Notes: generated by a model from the letters alone, not told the origin. Positions 26,131 to 39,769 are shown, counted from the stretch's first letter. The stretch is 64,000 nt of DNA from Diphasiastrum complanatum (GCA_029204225.1 CM055100.1:49647083-49711082); one strand, 5' to 3'. Numbers and translations: made by a program.

Positions 26131-26992
26131 TGATAAATTTTACAGTTTTTAGGACAATAATGATTGTACTTTACAATCATAGAGAGTTATTGGTTGCTTA
26201 ATCAATGAATCTATCAAGTTCTACACATTAGATCTTGATCTAGATTCACTACACTTGGATTTAAGCAAGAGCAATGGATCAACACATCATTTTTTAGTGA
26301 GAGCGGCTTCACACGTGTGGAGTACTGTCCACTGTACGGCCTGCACCTGAAACAACAAGTACAATGATACTAGATAGCAATCATGCATAAAAATCACAAG
26401 ACAAATGACTAGAAATCTCACAAAAGTGTAGAGTGCAAAAGTCTCATCAATTTTCTTAGCAAAATGATGATCCTTTTATGGATCAAGTACATCCATGAGT
26501 CTGGTACAGTCCAGCAGGCCTTCACACGTGTGAAGAGTGCCACATCACTCATATCTATCCATTTGATCCATCCTTGATCCTTATCCAATAGTTGACCTTC
26601 TAGAATATGACTAAAATCCAAAAAGCTAGTCTCCTAGAATATAGGAATATTCCCTACAAAATAGGATCTAAGGAAAATGGTCAACTCTTATCTTCTAGTA
26701 CTCTATACACACATGTGAACATCCACTTGCCATGTGGGAGCATTTACTCATGCACATGCAAGGAAAAGCTAATTTGTAGGTGACTAGTCAACTTGACTAA
26801 AAACTAGTCATTTCATGTTCACACTAACTAGAATGATACAAAATCAATTTGGATATATACAAACATGAAAAGTACATCCTTTCACACATGGGAACATGCT
26901 CCACACGTGTGAAATCATATCATCAACATATTCTAATGTTTGATCAATATTTACATGAACCAATGTCAAGTGAGAAGTGACAATTTTCAACA
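26131..26992 (-). repeat. 3' LTR of copia F3
   Basis: 862 bp; on the minus strand TGTTGAAAATTG...AAATTTATCA. It contains three exact CACACGTGTG palindromes (26310, 26523, 26902) with a G-box core CACGTG, and a TATA-like CCATAAAAGG (rc of 26472-26481) lying downstream of two of them in the transcribed direction. Confidence 0.95.
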
Positions 26993-27006
26993 CTCCTCCT
27001 CACTTC
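26993..27006 (-). promoter_or_regulatory. Polypurine tract of copia F3
   Basis: The minus strand reads GAAGTGAGGAGGAG immediately before the 3' LTR start. The polyprotein stop codon lies at its upstream edge. Confidence 0.9.
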
Positions 27007-30000
27007 TAACTTGGCAAATCTAGTGTACATCTATCTACAATTCCAAGAGCATATCTTAACTTAAAAAATGGATCTTTGGACAATGGTTTGGTTAAGATAT
27101 CAGCTATGCATTCGGATGATGGTACATGATGTAGTTGCACTTCCTTGGATTGTACCTTCTCCCTCACAAAGTGGTGAGCTATCTCAATATGCTTTGTTCT
27201 AGCATGGAAGATAGGATTTGAAGCAATTTGTTGAGAAGCTTGATTGTCACAAAATATGTAAGGGATCTCCTCGGCCTCTAGCACATGTAGTTCCATCAAG
27301 AGTCTTCTTAGCCATAAGAGCTCTTTGGTTGTTGAAGTCAATGCCTTGTACTCGGCTTCACAAGAAGATAGTGAGATTGTATCTTGCTTTTTGGAAAGCC
27401 AAGATATCACTCCTCCACAAAGAAATGTTGCAAATGCACTAATGGACTTCCTATCCATCTTGTCACCTGCAAAATCTGAATCCGAGTAGGCTCTCAAGTG
27501 CAAGTTAGATCCTTCATAAAGTATACCAAAAAATCTAGAAACATATCTAAGTACTCTCTTGGCACTTTTCCAATGATGAATTAAAGGAGCTTGCATACTT
27601 TGACTCAACTTGCTTACACAAAAACTTAAGTCAGGTCTAGTGATGGTTAAATAGATTAGAGAGCCTATAAGCTTCCTAAAGAGAGTGATGTCCTCAAAGG
27701 ATGCTTCATCACCTTCATTAGTTGCTTTCACAACATGCTCCATAGGGGTGTCAATCCCCTTACAATCTTTCATACCAAATCTTTCAAGAATGGAAGTAGC
27801 ATACTTAGATTGACTTATGAAAGTACAATTGCTACTTCTAGACACTTCTATCCCAAGTATAAACTTTAGGAAGCCTAGATCTACCATCTTGAACTCACTA
27901 GATAAGTCAACTTTTACTTTGCCTATGCCATCATCATCATTTCCTGTCATAATGATGTCATCAACATAAAGAACCAAAATGATGATCTTTCCTTCATTAC
28001 ATTTGAAATATAAAGAAGGTTCATAAGCACTTAGTACAAAGCCAAGGGAATAGAGAAAATCATGCAACCTAGAGTACCAAGCTCTAGGTGCTTGCTTCAA
28101 GCCATATAGGCTCTTCCTTAAGTAGCACACCTTTTGCTCCTCACCAATCTTGATGAAGCCCTCGGGTTGCATCATGTAGATTTCCTCTTCTAAGAAGCCA
28201 TTCAAGAAGGCATTTGTCACATCCATTTGGTAGAGATCCCATTTGAACAAAGTAGCAATGCAAATGATTAATCTAATAGTTACAAGCTTAGCTACAGGTG
28301 CAAATGTTTCTTCATAATCCAATCCTTTTATTTGAAGAAATCCCTTAGCAACAAGCCTAGCTTTGTATTTACTAATAGATCCATCTTGATTGTACTTAAT
28401 TCTATAAATCCACTTACATGCAAGTGGTTTCTTTCCTCTTGGAAGATTTACAAGATTCCAAGTATGATTTTCTTCTAATGCATCATACTCTACTTGCATT
28501 GCATCTCTCCAAACTTTAGATTTACATGCTTCTTCAAAAGATGATGGTTCTTCAATCAATGTAGCTAAAAAAGAGTAAGAGGTAGAAGATGTAGAGCCTT
28601 CCTTTTGCTTTCCCTTGTCCACATAGGTAAGCCTTGAGGGCTCGGCCTTGCTCCTTGATGATCTTCTTGGCCCCTTTTGACTTGGATCCAAATCTCCATC
28701 CTCGGGTTTGTCATGATCCTCCTCGGGTTTGTCAAGATCCTCCTCGGATTTGTCAAGATCTTCAATGCACAATGGGTTAGATCCATTTGACAAGCTCTTA
28801 GCAAATTGTGACTCATCAAAAAGTACATCCTTGCTTACCTTTACTTTCTTGGATGTAGGATCATATATCCTATATCCCTTGCTATTTTCTCCATAGCCAA
28901 CAAAGATTCCTTTGAAGGAGGTAGCATCTTCTTTCCTTCTAGTCTCCAAAGGAATGTGTACATAACAAGTACATCCAAAGATCTTAAAATATTTTACATT
29001 GGGTTTCTTATCAAACAAGGCTTGATAAGGTGAGATCCCATCTATAGCACTACTAGGAAGTCTATTACACAAATAATTAGCACATGTTATGGCTTCTCCC
29101 CAAAATGAGATGGGAAGTGATGCATCAAGCCTCAAGGACTTTGCACACTCACATAGACTCCTATTTTTCCTCTCGGCCACCCCATTTTGTTGAGGGGTGT
29201 AGGAACAAGTGTATTGTAACTTAATACCATTGATCTCACAAAAGTCTTTCATTTTATTGGAGGTGTACTCTCCTCCATTATCACATCTTAGTGCTTTGAT
29301 AGAAGTACTAAGTTGTTTCTCTACTAGAGACTTGAACTTAATGAAAGCTTCATAAACAAGATTTTTCTTTGATAGTAACTCAATCCATGTGAATCTAGTA
29401 CAATCATCTATAAAAGTTACATACATCAAGGCACCTCCATTACTTGCATGTGAAAAACTATGTACATCAGAATGTATGAGATCCAAGGGAGAGAGAGATC
29501 TTGATGAAGATTTCTTGTAAGAAGATTTGTGTGACTTTGCAAGGCCACATGCCTCACACATTTTTCCACACTTCTTGAAAGCTCTTGGTAGGCCGAGAGC
29601 TAGTTCCTTGCTTGCCATTGACTCCATAGATTGAAGATTAGGATGGCCTAATCTCTTATGCCAAAGCTCCACTTGAGTTAGCTCCTCCCTAGCCAAGTTC
29701 ACACTTTCACTTGCAACATTAGCATCCAACTTGAAAAGTCTACCTTGCTTAATGCCACTAGCTATGCACTTATCATTTTTCAAGATGGAACAAACTCCAT
29801 TCTTGAAATGTACATCTAGTCCATTGTCCATTAATTGTCCTACACTAAGCAAGTTTCTTGAAATGGTAGGAACATACAAAACATTATCTAGATCTATCCT
29901 TTTAGATGTGCCTAAACAAAGAGGTATAGATCCTATGCCATCTATCTTGCATGCTTGATCACTAGCAGTGTATATTGACTTCTTAGAGTCATTACAAGAT

Positions 30001-30980
30001 AGAAGAGTAGAAAAATAATGCTTGTTAAAAGACATGTGGGAACTAGCCCCACTATCTATCCACCATGTGTCTTGACTTGAAGTTGGTGTAGATGCAACCA
30101 TTAAGGATGTGTTGAATCCATCCTCATATTCTTCCTCTTGAGCAATGTTCCCTTGATCTCCTTTGGCTTGTTGATTCTTCTTCAAGTAGCATTCTGAGGC
30201 AAAGTGTCCTTTCTTTCCACAAAAGAAACACTTTAGTTTTGCCTTGTTCTTCACTTTGCCTTTGGAGGTAGATCCTCCATTCTTCATCTCGGCCTCCTTG
30301 CCTTGATTTTTCTTGAATGGATTTTGCTTTTTCTTGCCTTTAGATGTAAAGTTAGCTTTCTCCTCTCCTCCATTAAGTGACATGCTATCCATTCTTGTCT
30401 TGAGGTGTAGAAGCCTACTCTCCTCGGCCACAAGAACATTGTGCAACTTTTCAATGGATGGAAGAGAGTCTTGAATGGCAAATGATTGGACTAAGTTGGT
30501 AAACTCATCACTTAGACCATTCAAAATGATTTGTACTAGTTCTTGATCTTGGATCTTCTCTCCTATTGCACTTAACTCCTTGTTAAGAGATTTGATCCTA
30601 AGAACATACTCTTGTCCACTCTCTCCACTTCCTTTCATGCTTTGGAAAACTTGATTTCTTAGCATGAGGATTCTTGAAGTATTGTTGGATTCATAAATGC
30701 TCTTTAATGAATCCCAAGCCTCTTTGGATGAGGTACAAGAAGACACCTCTTTCAAGAGGTCATTGCATACATTTAACTTTATGCAATGTAGAGCTAATCT
30801 TGCTCTCTTCTTGTATTTGGCTTGTTCTTGGGGAGTTTGAGGCTCTTCCTCTACTCCTTGAACTATGTCATATAGATCATGGATCACTAGGAGTGATTCC
30901 ATTCTCACTTTCCAAATGGAATAATTTGTGGAAGTGAGTCTCTCACTTGGTTCCATCAAATATCCACCCATGGATGACAT
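27006..30980 (-). CDS. copia F3 gag-pol polyprotein, intact, 1324 aa
   Basis: A single frame encodes everything needed for retrotransposition. Gag (about 1-245; LTSTNYSIWKVRMESLL, SIYESNN, LRNQVFQSMK) is followed by one zinc knuckle CFFCGKKGHFASEC (251-264). The protease active site is WWIDSGASSHM (D309). The pre-integrase domain has H441/H445 and C475/C478 (LWHKRLGHP, CEACGLAKSH). The integrase core shows D504, D567 and E603 with 35 residues between the last two (HSDVHS, RCDNGGEY, VAERKNRS). A linker carries an acidic DLDKPEED repeat (741-762). RT spans about 835-1080 with VLYVDDII (D1007, D1008). RNase H shows D1167, E1208/E1210 and D1245, and ends ADILTKPLSKDPFF. Length is usual for plant copia. 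The ATG was chosen as first in frame after the leader; no stop or frameshift interrupts it. Confidence 0.96.
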   Translation of the reverse strand: MSSMGGYLMEPSERLTSTNYSIWKVRMESLLVIHDLYDIVQGVEEEPQTPQEQAKYKKRARLALHCIKLNVCNDLLKEVSSCTSSKEAWDSLKSIYESNNTSRILMLRNQVFQSMKGSGESGQEYVLRIKSLNKELSAIGEKIQDQELVQIILNGLSDEFTNLVQSFAIQDSLPSIEKLHNVLVAEESRLLHLKTRMDSMSLNGGEEKANFTSKGKKKQNPFKKNQGKEAEMKNGGSTSKGKVKNKAKLKCFFCGKKGHFASECYLKKNQQAKGDQGNIAQEEEYEDGFNTSLMVASTPTSSQDTWWIDSGASSHMSFNKHYFSTLLSCNDSKKSIYTASDQACKIDGIGSIPLCLGTSKRIDLDNVLYVPTISRNLLSVGQLMDNGLDVHFKNGVCSILKNDKCIASGIKQGRLFKLDANVASESVNLAREELTQVELWHKRLGHPNLQSMESMASKELALGLPRAFKKCGKMCEACGLAKSHKSSYKKSSSRSLSPLDLIHSDVHSFSHASNGGALMYVTFIDDCTRFTWIELLSKKNLVYEAFIKFKSLVEKQLSTSIKALRCDNGGEYTSNKMKDFCEINGIKLQYTCSYTPQQNGVAERKNRSLCECAKSLRLDASLPISFWGEAITCANYLCNRLPSSAIDGISPYQALFDKKPNVKYFKIFGCTCYVHIPLETRRKEDATSFKGIFVGYGENSKGYRIYDPTSKKVKVSKDVLFDESQFAKSLSNGSNPLCIEDLDKSEEDLDKPEEDHDKPEDGDLDPSQKGPRRSSRSKAEPSRLTYVDKGKQKEGSTSSTSYSFLATLIEEPSSFEEACKSKVWRDAMQVEYDALEENHTWNLVNLPRGKKPLACKWIYRIKYNQDGSISKYKARLVAKGFLQIKGLDYEETFAPVAKLVTIRLIICIATLFKWDLYQMDVTNAFLNGFLEEEIYMMQPEGFIKIGEEQKVCYLRKSLYGLKQAPRAWYSRLHDFLYSLGFVLSAYEPSLYFKCNEGKIIILVLYVDDIIMTGNDDDGIGKVKVDLSSEFKMVDLGFLKFILGIEVSRSSNCTFISQSKYATSILERFGMKDCKGIDTPMEHVVKATNEGDEASFEDITLFRKLIGSLIYLTITRPDLSFCVSKLSQSMQAPLIHHWKSAKRVLRYVSRFFGILYEGSNLHLRAYSDSDFAGDKMDRKSISAFATFLCGGVISWLSKKQDTISLSSCEAEYKALTSTTKELLWLRRLLMELHVLEAEEIPYIFCDNQASQQIASNPIFHARTKHIEIAHHFVREKVQSKEVQLHHVPSSECIADILTKPLSKDPFFKLRYALGIVDRCTLDLPS

Positions 30981-31564
30981 TTTAGAATGAATGCTCTTTT
31001 AAAAATCACAAAGATTTTTGAATTTTAAAAGATCTATGAAGTGGCCTAAAGCTTACTAGAATGCCTATAGGCTTGTCTCTATCAAACTAACACACAAGCT
31101 TGAATGATACTCAAAGATCTTACCAAAAATTTCTAGCTTTCACTCTCACAAAAAAAAATTGCTTTACACTTTTCTTAGAGATTTCACTTCAACTAAGGAT
31201 CTGAACAAATCAGCCTCTTAGATCTGATCTTAGACTCTAAAAAGAAATGCTTCAATGATCCAAAACACTATTTGGTCATAGGCATTAGTTAGAATGAATC
31301 TAGATCAATACTATGCTTCAAAAAGCACCAAAAATGAACTAGTATTGTGATTTTGGGACCAAAAAACACAAAGTAACTTGAATTGAAAGTTGCTGTACGG
31401 TTTCACACGTGTGAAAAGTACATACACAGCCTCCAAGTCGTTTTGATCCAAATGATTACAAGCTATCACTCTAGAAGAACTCGCCCTCACTAGTATTGGC
31501 CAAAAAACAAATTTTGCCAATGATCTTTACAAGATTTATGATTCAATGATCACTCTCTTACTTA
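30981..31564 (-). other. copia F3 5' leader (untranslated, between PBS and gag)
   Basis: About 584 bp without long open frame. It contains a fourth CACACGTGTG palindrome (31404-31413). Likely site of packaging signals, but none can be recognised by eye. Confidence 0.7.
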
Positions 31565-31576
31565 GCTCTGATACCA
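31565..31576 (-). promoter_or_regulatory. Primer-binding site of copia F3
   Basis: The minus strand reads TGGTATCAGAGC, exact complement to plant initiator tRNA-Met 3' end, touching the 5' LTR. Confidence 0.93.
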
Positions 31577-32438
31577 TGATAAATTTTACAGTTTTTAGGA
31601 CAATAATGATTGTACTTTACAATCATAGAGAGTTATTGGTTGCTTAATCAATGAATCTATCAAGTTCTACACATTAGATCTTGATCTAGATTCACTACAC
31701 TTGGATTTAAGCAAGAGCAATGGATCAACACATCATTTTTTAGTGAGAGCGGCTTCACACGTGTGGAGTACTGTCCACTGTACGGCCTGCACCTGAAACA
31801 ACAAGTACAATGATACTAGATAGCAATCATGCATAAAAATCACAAGACAAATGACTAGAAATCTCACAAAAGTGTAGAGTGCAAAAGTCTCATCAATTTT
31901 CTTAGCAAAATGATGATCCTTTTATGGATCAAGTACATCCATGAGTCTGGTACAGTCCAGCAGGCCTTCACACGTGTGAAGAGTGCCACATCACTCATAT
32001 CTATCCATTTGATCCATCCTTGATCCTTATCCAATAGTTGACCTTCTAGAATATGACTAAAATCCAAAAAGCTAGTCTCCTAGAATATAGGAATATTCCC
32101 TACAAAATAGGATCTAAGGAAAATGGTCAACTCTTATCTTCTAGTACTCTATACACACATGTGAACATCCACTTGCCATGTGGGAGCATTTACTCATGCA
32201 CATGCAAGGAAAAGCTAATTTGTAGGTGACTAGTCAACTTGACTAAAAACTAGTCATTTCATGTTCACACTAACTAGAATGATACAAAATCAATTTGGAT
32301 ATATACAAACATGAAAAGTACATCCTTTCACACATGGGAACATGCTCCACACGTGTGAAATCATATCATCAACATATTCTAATGTTTGATCAATATTTAC
32401 ATGAACCAATGTCAAGTGAGAAGTGACAATTTTCAACA
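31577..32438 (-). repeat. 5' LTR of copia F3
   Basis: 862 bp, offset exactly 5446 from the 3' LTR and identical by eye. As the 5' LTR it should hold the promoter: TATA-like CCATAAAAGG at about 31918-31927 and the same three G-box palindromes. Confidence 0.95.
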
Positions 32439-35400
32439 CATCATAACATTTGTCTTTAACAACTAATAAACTTTATACAATCACCTAGAACCACATCTAG
32501 AGATTATAAAGATCTGCTGAATTCCAACTAAATTTAGTGGTTATCCTTGACATTAGTTAGACTTTGTCATCCAATGTATGTATATGTTGGCTGATTCTGA
32601 CGAATCCCCAAGATACTCGGGTAGAGCAACTCAAGATCACCTCTCCACTTAGACCGAGGAGGTCTCTGAGAAGACGATACTAATGAAGACTGAGAGCCAA
32701 GTATGAGAGCCGAGAAATACTAGCTAGGAAAGACATGCAAGAACTGTGTAAGCCTCATGGTGAATCCTGGAAGATGGAATGACCATGTAGGAACTAGTAT
32801 TTCTAAGCAAATGTAATAAATGCAAGTAGACCTCTCTTAAAGAAAGTAATGTGAGCCACCTTTTGATGGTGACCTCTAGTGGAGAGCAATATTCCACTTG
32901 TAATTTGTGAAATGTAAATGTAAATTTTTAGGTGCAGATCTCAATTATACATGTATAACACCACATTTAGATCTTCTTCCAAACCATAAATAAGTTAATG
33001 AATTATCCTTTCCACAAAAAGAGACATTAACCTGCAAGTAACTGTTCCACACATTACTTGTTCATATGTATATGTACTTTGACTAGTTTAAGTATACAAT
33101 ATAAACTCCGTACATAGGAAACACATAGTAGATCCACAAGATTAAGTTCCGAGCCATATTCAAAAACCTTATATGGAAGTACAATTTCATATAATTATAA
33201 CAATCCTTTAGAACAAAGCTCTACACTGGAAGGAATTATATGAATCTCAATCCAATTGTCATGTTATAAGAAATTTCTAAAGAGTAGAGGTCTAATAAAA
33301 TAGAGAAATAGATTTAAGGGCTTCCATATTTTGTAATTAATGAGATACCATTAAGGAATCGATCTATATCTCATAATTCCCAAAATACCCTTAACCAAAA
33401 CCAATGGACTCTGTTAGTATTACCATTATAGCAATCCGTAACCATCAGTCTACAGATCATTCTACCCAAGAAATCCCCTTTAGAATCACTGATGTCCCAT
33501 ACCACCAGCTTTTCCTCCAAGAATCCTCTGCATCCAGATCTGTTTTGCCCAAAAAGTCAATAAAGACGATTTGGCATTCCTATACCCAGATATAGGATCA
33601 AATTTACAATTCTAGGAGATAATCCTAACAATTGAAATCTCTCATGCTTCTTTAGTGTTACTCAAAGAATACAATTTCATATTGTACCCAACATGGACAA
33701 ACCAAATGTATCATCCAAATACAATAGAATGTATCCTTCCCCAAAAGAACCATAGATTTCAACAAATACGGAATATCATATTGTCCTAGATATCCAATAT
33801 CTATTCCAAAATTGGTAAAAAAAACTTAATTCTTTTAACAAGTTAGACCTCTCTTGGTTGTTATTGTCATTACGGAGAAATACTCTATAACTGAAAGGAA
33901 TCCAAATTATTAGATTCCTGTATGGAACACTTTCTATCTGCATTACTTGCAAGATCCAAATCCAATTGCAAAACAGAGATGGTTCCATAAATGGATTATC
34001 AGTCTTGCCACTACTTTTCCCTTAGAATCTTTGAATTCTCGAAATTCTAATTCAAACTAGGGAAAAGAAATCCAAATTCCCAGAGGTAGTCTTCTTAAAT
34101 AATTCTCAATTTTATTCTCACTTGCAATTAGTTATACTTCAAGAATTGAATGTAAATTAAGTAATTGAATCACTAAGACCAGCAATCATCTACATATCAG
34201 ACCTGCACTTCTTTCTCCCCTTCCAAAAATGGTTTAGGTTAACCAAACCCCAAATTTGTACTAGGAAAAAATTCAATGTGGTCTCGTTAACTTTAGCAGT
34301 AATCACCTTGATAGTTTTGATTTGTTCATTAAGTGCCGCACTTAATTTCTAGCAAATCTCCTTATAGACCAGCATAGAACTGTTCTACTAGATTACATTA
34401 TTCTTGGTCCTTATTGATCCTTAGAACAAGAAATGCTCCTTAATTGACAGATTAACAAAATCTTCAACTAAAAGTGAAGGGTACATTGATCTTAACAATC
34501 GATGATTTCAACTCAGTAAGATCATTCACTTTATAAGTCAATTTTGTTTGAAAAGAATTGGAACAAATCGAAAACGTCCATGGTTTCTTCAAATTTTGCG
34601 TAAATTGGGATTGTCAAATTCCATTCAATATGGACCTAAACTGTGAAAATCGACCAAACATCGACTTCACAGTTTCACAGTTACCATTACATATTAGAAG
34701 GATTCTGAAACAACCTGCATGCATCCTACATAACATGCAGTGATTTCAATAAAAATCAATTTCTACGTAATTTGCCAAGAAACTGGGAAATTAGCACTGG
34801 GATTCACAAAATCAGTTTGAAATGGACCAACTGTGAAAATCAATTAAAATTATCGATTTATCAAATTCACAAGCACTGTCACATATCAAAACTCGACATG
34901 CACTGATTTTTTCGAAAAAAATGAAAAAAAATCCAATTATTAGCTTAGCCACTAGGAAATCTGCTTTTTGAACTAGAATTGCCAAAAATAGCTTCATGCA
35001 AGAAATCTTCTGATCAATCTACTGATTACGCATGCAACATGCATCCATGCATGCATACAGGTCTATCCATACATTTTCATCAACAGACAAGCACTACACT
35101 GAGTTACAAGCATGCATGCATCAGAACATTTCAAAAATTTTGCAAATTTTAGGTAAAAAATTGCCAAACTTCCGACAGCCATAACTTTCTCTATAGGACA
35201 CCAAATTGGTCGCTGTAAAGCACAATACTGAGGGAGAGTGGGTCTACAAGGCAGTTGCCACATCACCTTGCACCCCTGGCTTCACATGTGTGAGCGGTAA
35301 ATGCACAAAATCTAGGTAGGAGGGCGCACTTTTTTGGAGAGGTATAATAAAAAATCACATCCCAGCCCAATAAGCCCTGGTTCAGAGGTTACAAGCACTC

Positions 35401-36364
35401 TACTTAGGTTCATTAGAGAGGCATAGAAGCTTCTAACAGGTCCAGCAAGCAATCCTAAGCTCCGATCATGCAAAAAATGCATTTTTGGTCTCCTTCAACA
35501 AGCAAAACTTCAATATGTTGGTGTCTAATGCACATCTATCCAACATGGATGCATGATGGCTCAAATGAGACGCAATCCATATATCTTCAAGCTTGTAACA
35601 AGAACCAACAGGTTCAGACCCCCAATTGAGAGGTATTCATGCTCAAAAATCATCAAAAATACACTAATTTTTGGTATTTTGAGCCCCCTAATGGTGTCTA
35701 ATCCCTTTCAAACTTCATGACAGCTCAGGGACAACTTCATTACATCTCTAAAACGTTCACACCAAGTCTTGTCTGAGAATTTTGAGATGAACCCCAAAAT
35801 TAGTCCAAGAAACATAAAAAAAAACCTTGTTTTTTGACCAATTTTGACCAAATTTTGTGGAAAAAATCCACAAATTCGTGCAATCAAATTCAAATCCCTG
35901 TAAATCCATTGCATGAAAGCACCAAAAGTTCTAATTCTAGTCAAACATGGTTTCTATAGCCCATTTATGGTCCAAAAACCCCAATTTTTGGTCCAAAATC
36001 ACTATCTAATCCACCTTTTGACTATTCCAACATCATGCAATCATTAGATCCAATCAATAATGATTGTAAAACATCAAGTACAATCTGGAAAACGTACTTC
36101 ACCAGTACCTATGATCAATTTCAAGCAAAAAACTTCAATTCTAGGTGAAAAATTCACTAAAACCATAAAAAATCCATAGATTTCCACCAAAAACTATGGA
36201 GAAAACCCATAATTATGATCTATAGGCTGAAAGTACACCAAATTCAGAGAAGTCACTTACTTGGAGATCAATTCCACCACCTGGAAGTAACATGCAAGGA
36301 GAAATCCACAAAAACTGAGAAAATCCAAGAAGTAGCTCCACCTTCTGATTGATGCAAATCCATG

Positions 36365-36376
36365 GCTCTCATACCA
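36365..36376 (-). promoter_or_regulatory. Primer-binding site of family A (right)
   Basis: TGGTATGAGAGC on the minus strand, one base inside the right LTR (36378-36866). Confidence 0.7.
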
Positions 36377-36377
36377 C

Positions 36378-37856
<1,479 letters not shown>

Positions 37857-38640
37857 ATGAAAACCACCAAAAAGTATGGTCATGATGTTTTTAATATGGC
37901 CATCGAATTTTGTGGATTCTTTGACGAATCTCAAACATTCAAGGAGGCTGTAGATAGACTAGATAAAGATCACTGGATTCAGACAATGGAGGACGAAATG
38001 TCATCCATGTACAAGAACAATGTATGGACACTTGCACCTATACCTGATGGCAGAAAACCAGTCAAGTGCAAGTGGATCTATAAGATCAAAATAGGTCCTG
38101 ATGGAGAAAACATCAAAGACAAGGCAAGGTTGGTTTCTAAAGGATTTTCACAGAAGTATGGAATCGACTACACTGATACTTTCTCACCGGTAGTCAAACA
38201 TATATCAATTCGCTTGTTATTTGCGTATGCAGTGGCTCATGATTTGAAAATCTATATTGTCGATGAGAAAACTACTTTCCTGCATGCAGAATTAGAAGAA
38301 GACTTATTTATGGATCAACCACTTGGTTTCGTAAGCCAAGAATATCCAGAATACGAATGTCACATGAATAAAAGCATTTATGGTCTCAAACAGGCAGCAA
38401 GGCAATGGTATAGAAAGAAGGATGAAGCACTACTTTCCTTAGGCTTCAAACCTCTATTTGCTTAATCAAATGTCTATATTATTTGAGATCGCTGACCTAG
38501 GAGAAGCTAAAATCTATCTAGGCTTGTAGATCGTGAGAGATTTTGAAGGTGGTAAATTGTATCTTCACTAACAAAAGTACACTTAAAAGATCATTAAAGA
38601 CTTCAACATGCTCGAATGCAAAGGTGTGCATACTCCCATT
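37857..38640 (+). pseudogene. copia F1, copy d: reverse transcriptase fragment
   Basis: A 202-codon open stretch reads EFCGFFDESQTFKEAVD, WTLAPIPDGRKPVKCKWIYK, RLVSKGFSQKYGIDYTDTF, KTTFLHAELEEDLFMDQPLG and MNKSIYGLKQAARQWYRKK. It then stops at TAA (38463). After a deletion that removes the YVDD box, the match resumes with DLGEAKIYLGL, a TAG (38527-38529) and IVRDFEGGKLYLH, and ends at LECKGVHTP. The TAG falls at the same codon as the TAG at 3193 in copy a. The 3' end abuts a gypsy LTR. Confidence 0.88.
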
Positions 38641-39714
38641 TTTACAAGTAGAGGTGAGGAAGTCCTCCAAATCCAAGGTAGAGCCTCCAAATGTCCTCCA
38701 AGCAACCTGCAAGCTTCAAGATGCTCCCCAACTCCAAGCTAGGATGCCTCCACCTGCAAGTAAGGATCTGCAAGCCTCCAAGGATCTCTCCTCCACCTAT
38801 GTCCCTACTCTTTAAACACAAAGATAGATAACAAGCTAGCCTCAACTATTCACCACCCAACCATAGCTAGATCCAAGCTCCAAGCAAGACCTATCTAGCA
38901 CCCCCTTGCTACCCATAAACAAATCACAAACATACCACAACACTCCATAGCATTCTCAAGATCCAAACCCTACTTATGTCCCATACCATAAGCAAGATCC
39001 AAACCTCAAGCATACTACCATAAGAAAGCACTCTACACACTAGTAGCAACACTAGAGCATAAGCAAAGCAAACAAGAGAGATCTTTCCCTCCCAATGGGC
39101 ACCCTACTACCCTCATATAGATGGCCCATGGACCCCTCCAATGCACTATGGAGTTCCATGCTCATCCAATGAGAGAGAGAGAAGCCTAGGGGAGTTAAAG
39201 AATCTCCAAGAGCCTCCATAGGCTTATGGAATGTCAAGAGACTCCTTCCATAACCTATGACTCTTTGAATGCCTTTCTTGTGGGAGTTGGAAACTCAATG
39301 GACACTTTAGAAGGGCGCCCTCCTACTAGGTCCCATTGCCCAAGTTGTGCAAGTATACTTTGGTCCTAGACCAATAAAGTGATATGGTTCAAGGTTGAGG
39401 CCCAAGGTTTAAAATAGTCATCCATTGACTTTCTAACACCTCTCTAGGTTCCATACCTCCATCCAAGGCATAGACACCTACCTGCCCTTAACCAAGGACA
39501 CTAGTACCTTAATATAAGCACCTATCCTTAATACGAAGGGTACCCCTTATCCAAGGGTCACGTGACTCCATACCTCCAACTAAGCTATAGTCACTTGCAT
39601 GTCCTTATCCAAGGGCACATACACTTAATCCTAAGGGTACCTTGCCATTTAGCCCCCAACACTAAATGGACTATTAGGGGTCTGAAGTATTGCTAGTTAC
39701 ATAGGTATGTAACA
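38641..39714 (-). repeat. LTR of the chromovirus-type gypsy element
   Basis: The inner (5') end is clear: the minus strand starts TGTTACATACC at 39714, just after a purine tract (GGGGGAAGGAA, rc of 39715-39725). The outer end is not certain, since no TG or target duplication could be fixed at the junction with F1 RT near 38641-38655. About 1.07 kb. No ORF of note. Confidence 0.6.
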
Positions 39715-39769
39715 TTCCTTCCCCCTAAACTTAAATTTTTCCTTGTAGGAAAAAATTTGGAAAATTCTT

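Larger units (their letters stand above)
26131..32438 (-). mobile_element. Complete Ty1/copia retrotransposon F3, 6308 bp, apparently intact
   Basis: All parts are present and in register: TSD, 862-bp LTR, PBS, leader of about 580 bp, one gag-pol frame of 1324 codons, PPT, 862-bp LTR, TSD. Reading the two LTRs side by side I saw no difference, which means very recent insertion or gene conversion. It sits inside the non-coding internal region of family A copy 2, so it is younger than that insertion. Nothing in the frame looks broken, so it may be autonomous. Confidence 0.95.
26126..32443. repeat. 5-bp target-site duplication CATCA flanking copia F3
   Basis: CATCA at 26126-26130 and again at 32439-32443, immediately outside the two LTRs. 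Five bases is the usual copia duplication length. Confidence 0.93.

Noticed and set aside
26418-26621. 67-aa frame present twice identically (also 31864-32067)
   Set aside because: Lies inside the two identical LTRs of copia F3; duplication reflects the LTRs, not a conserved protein.
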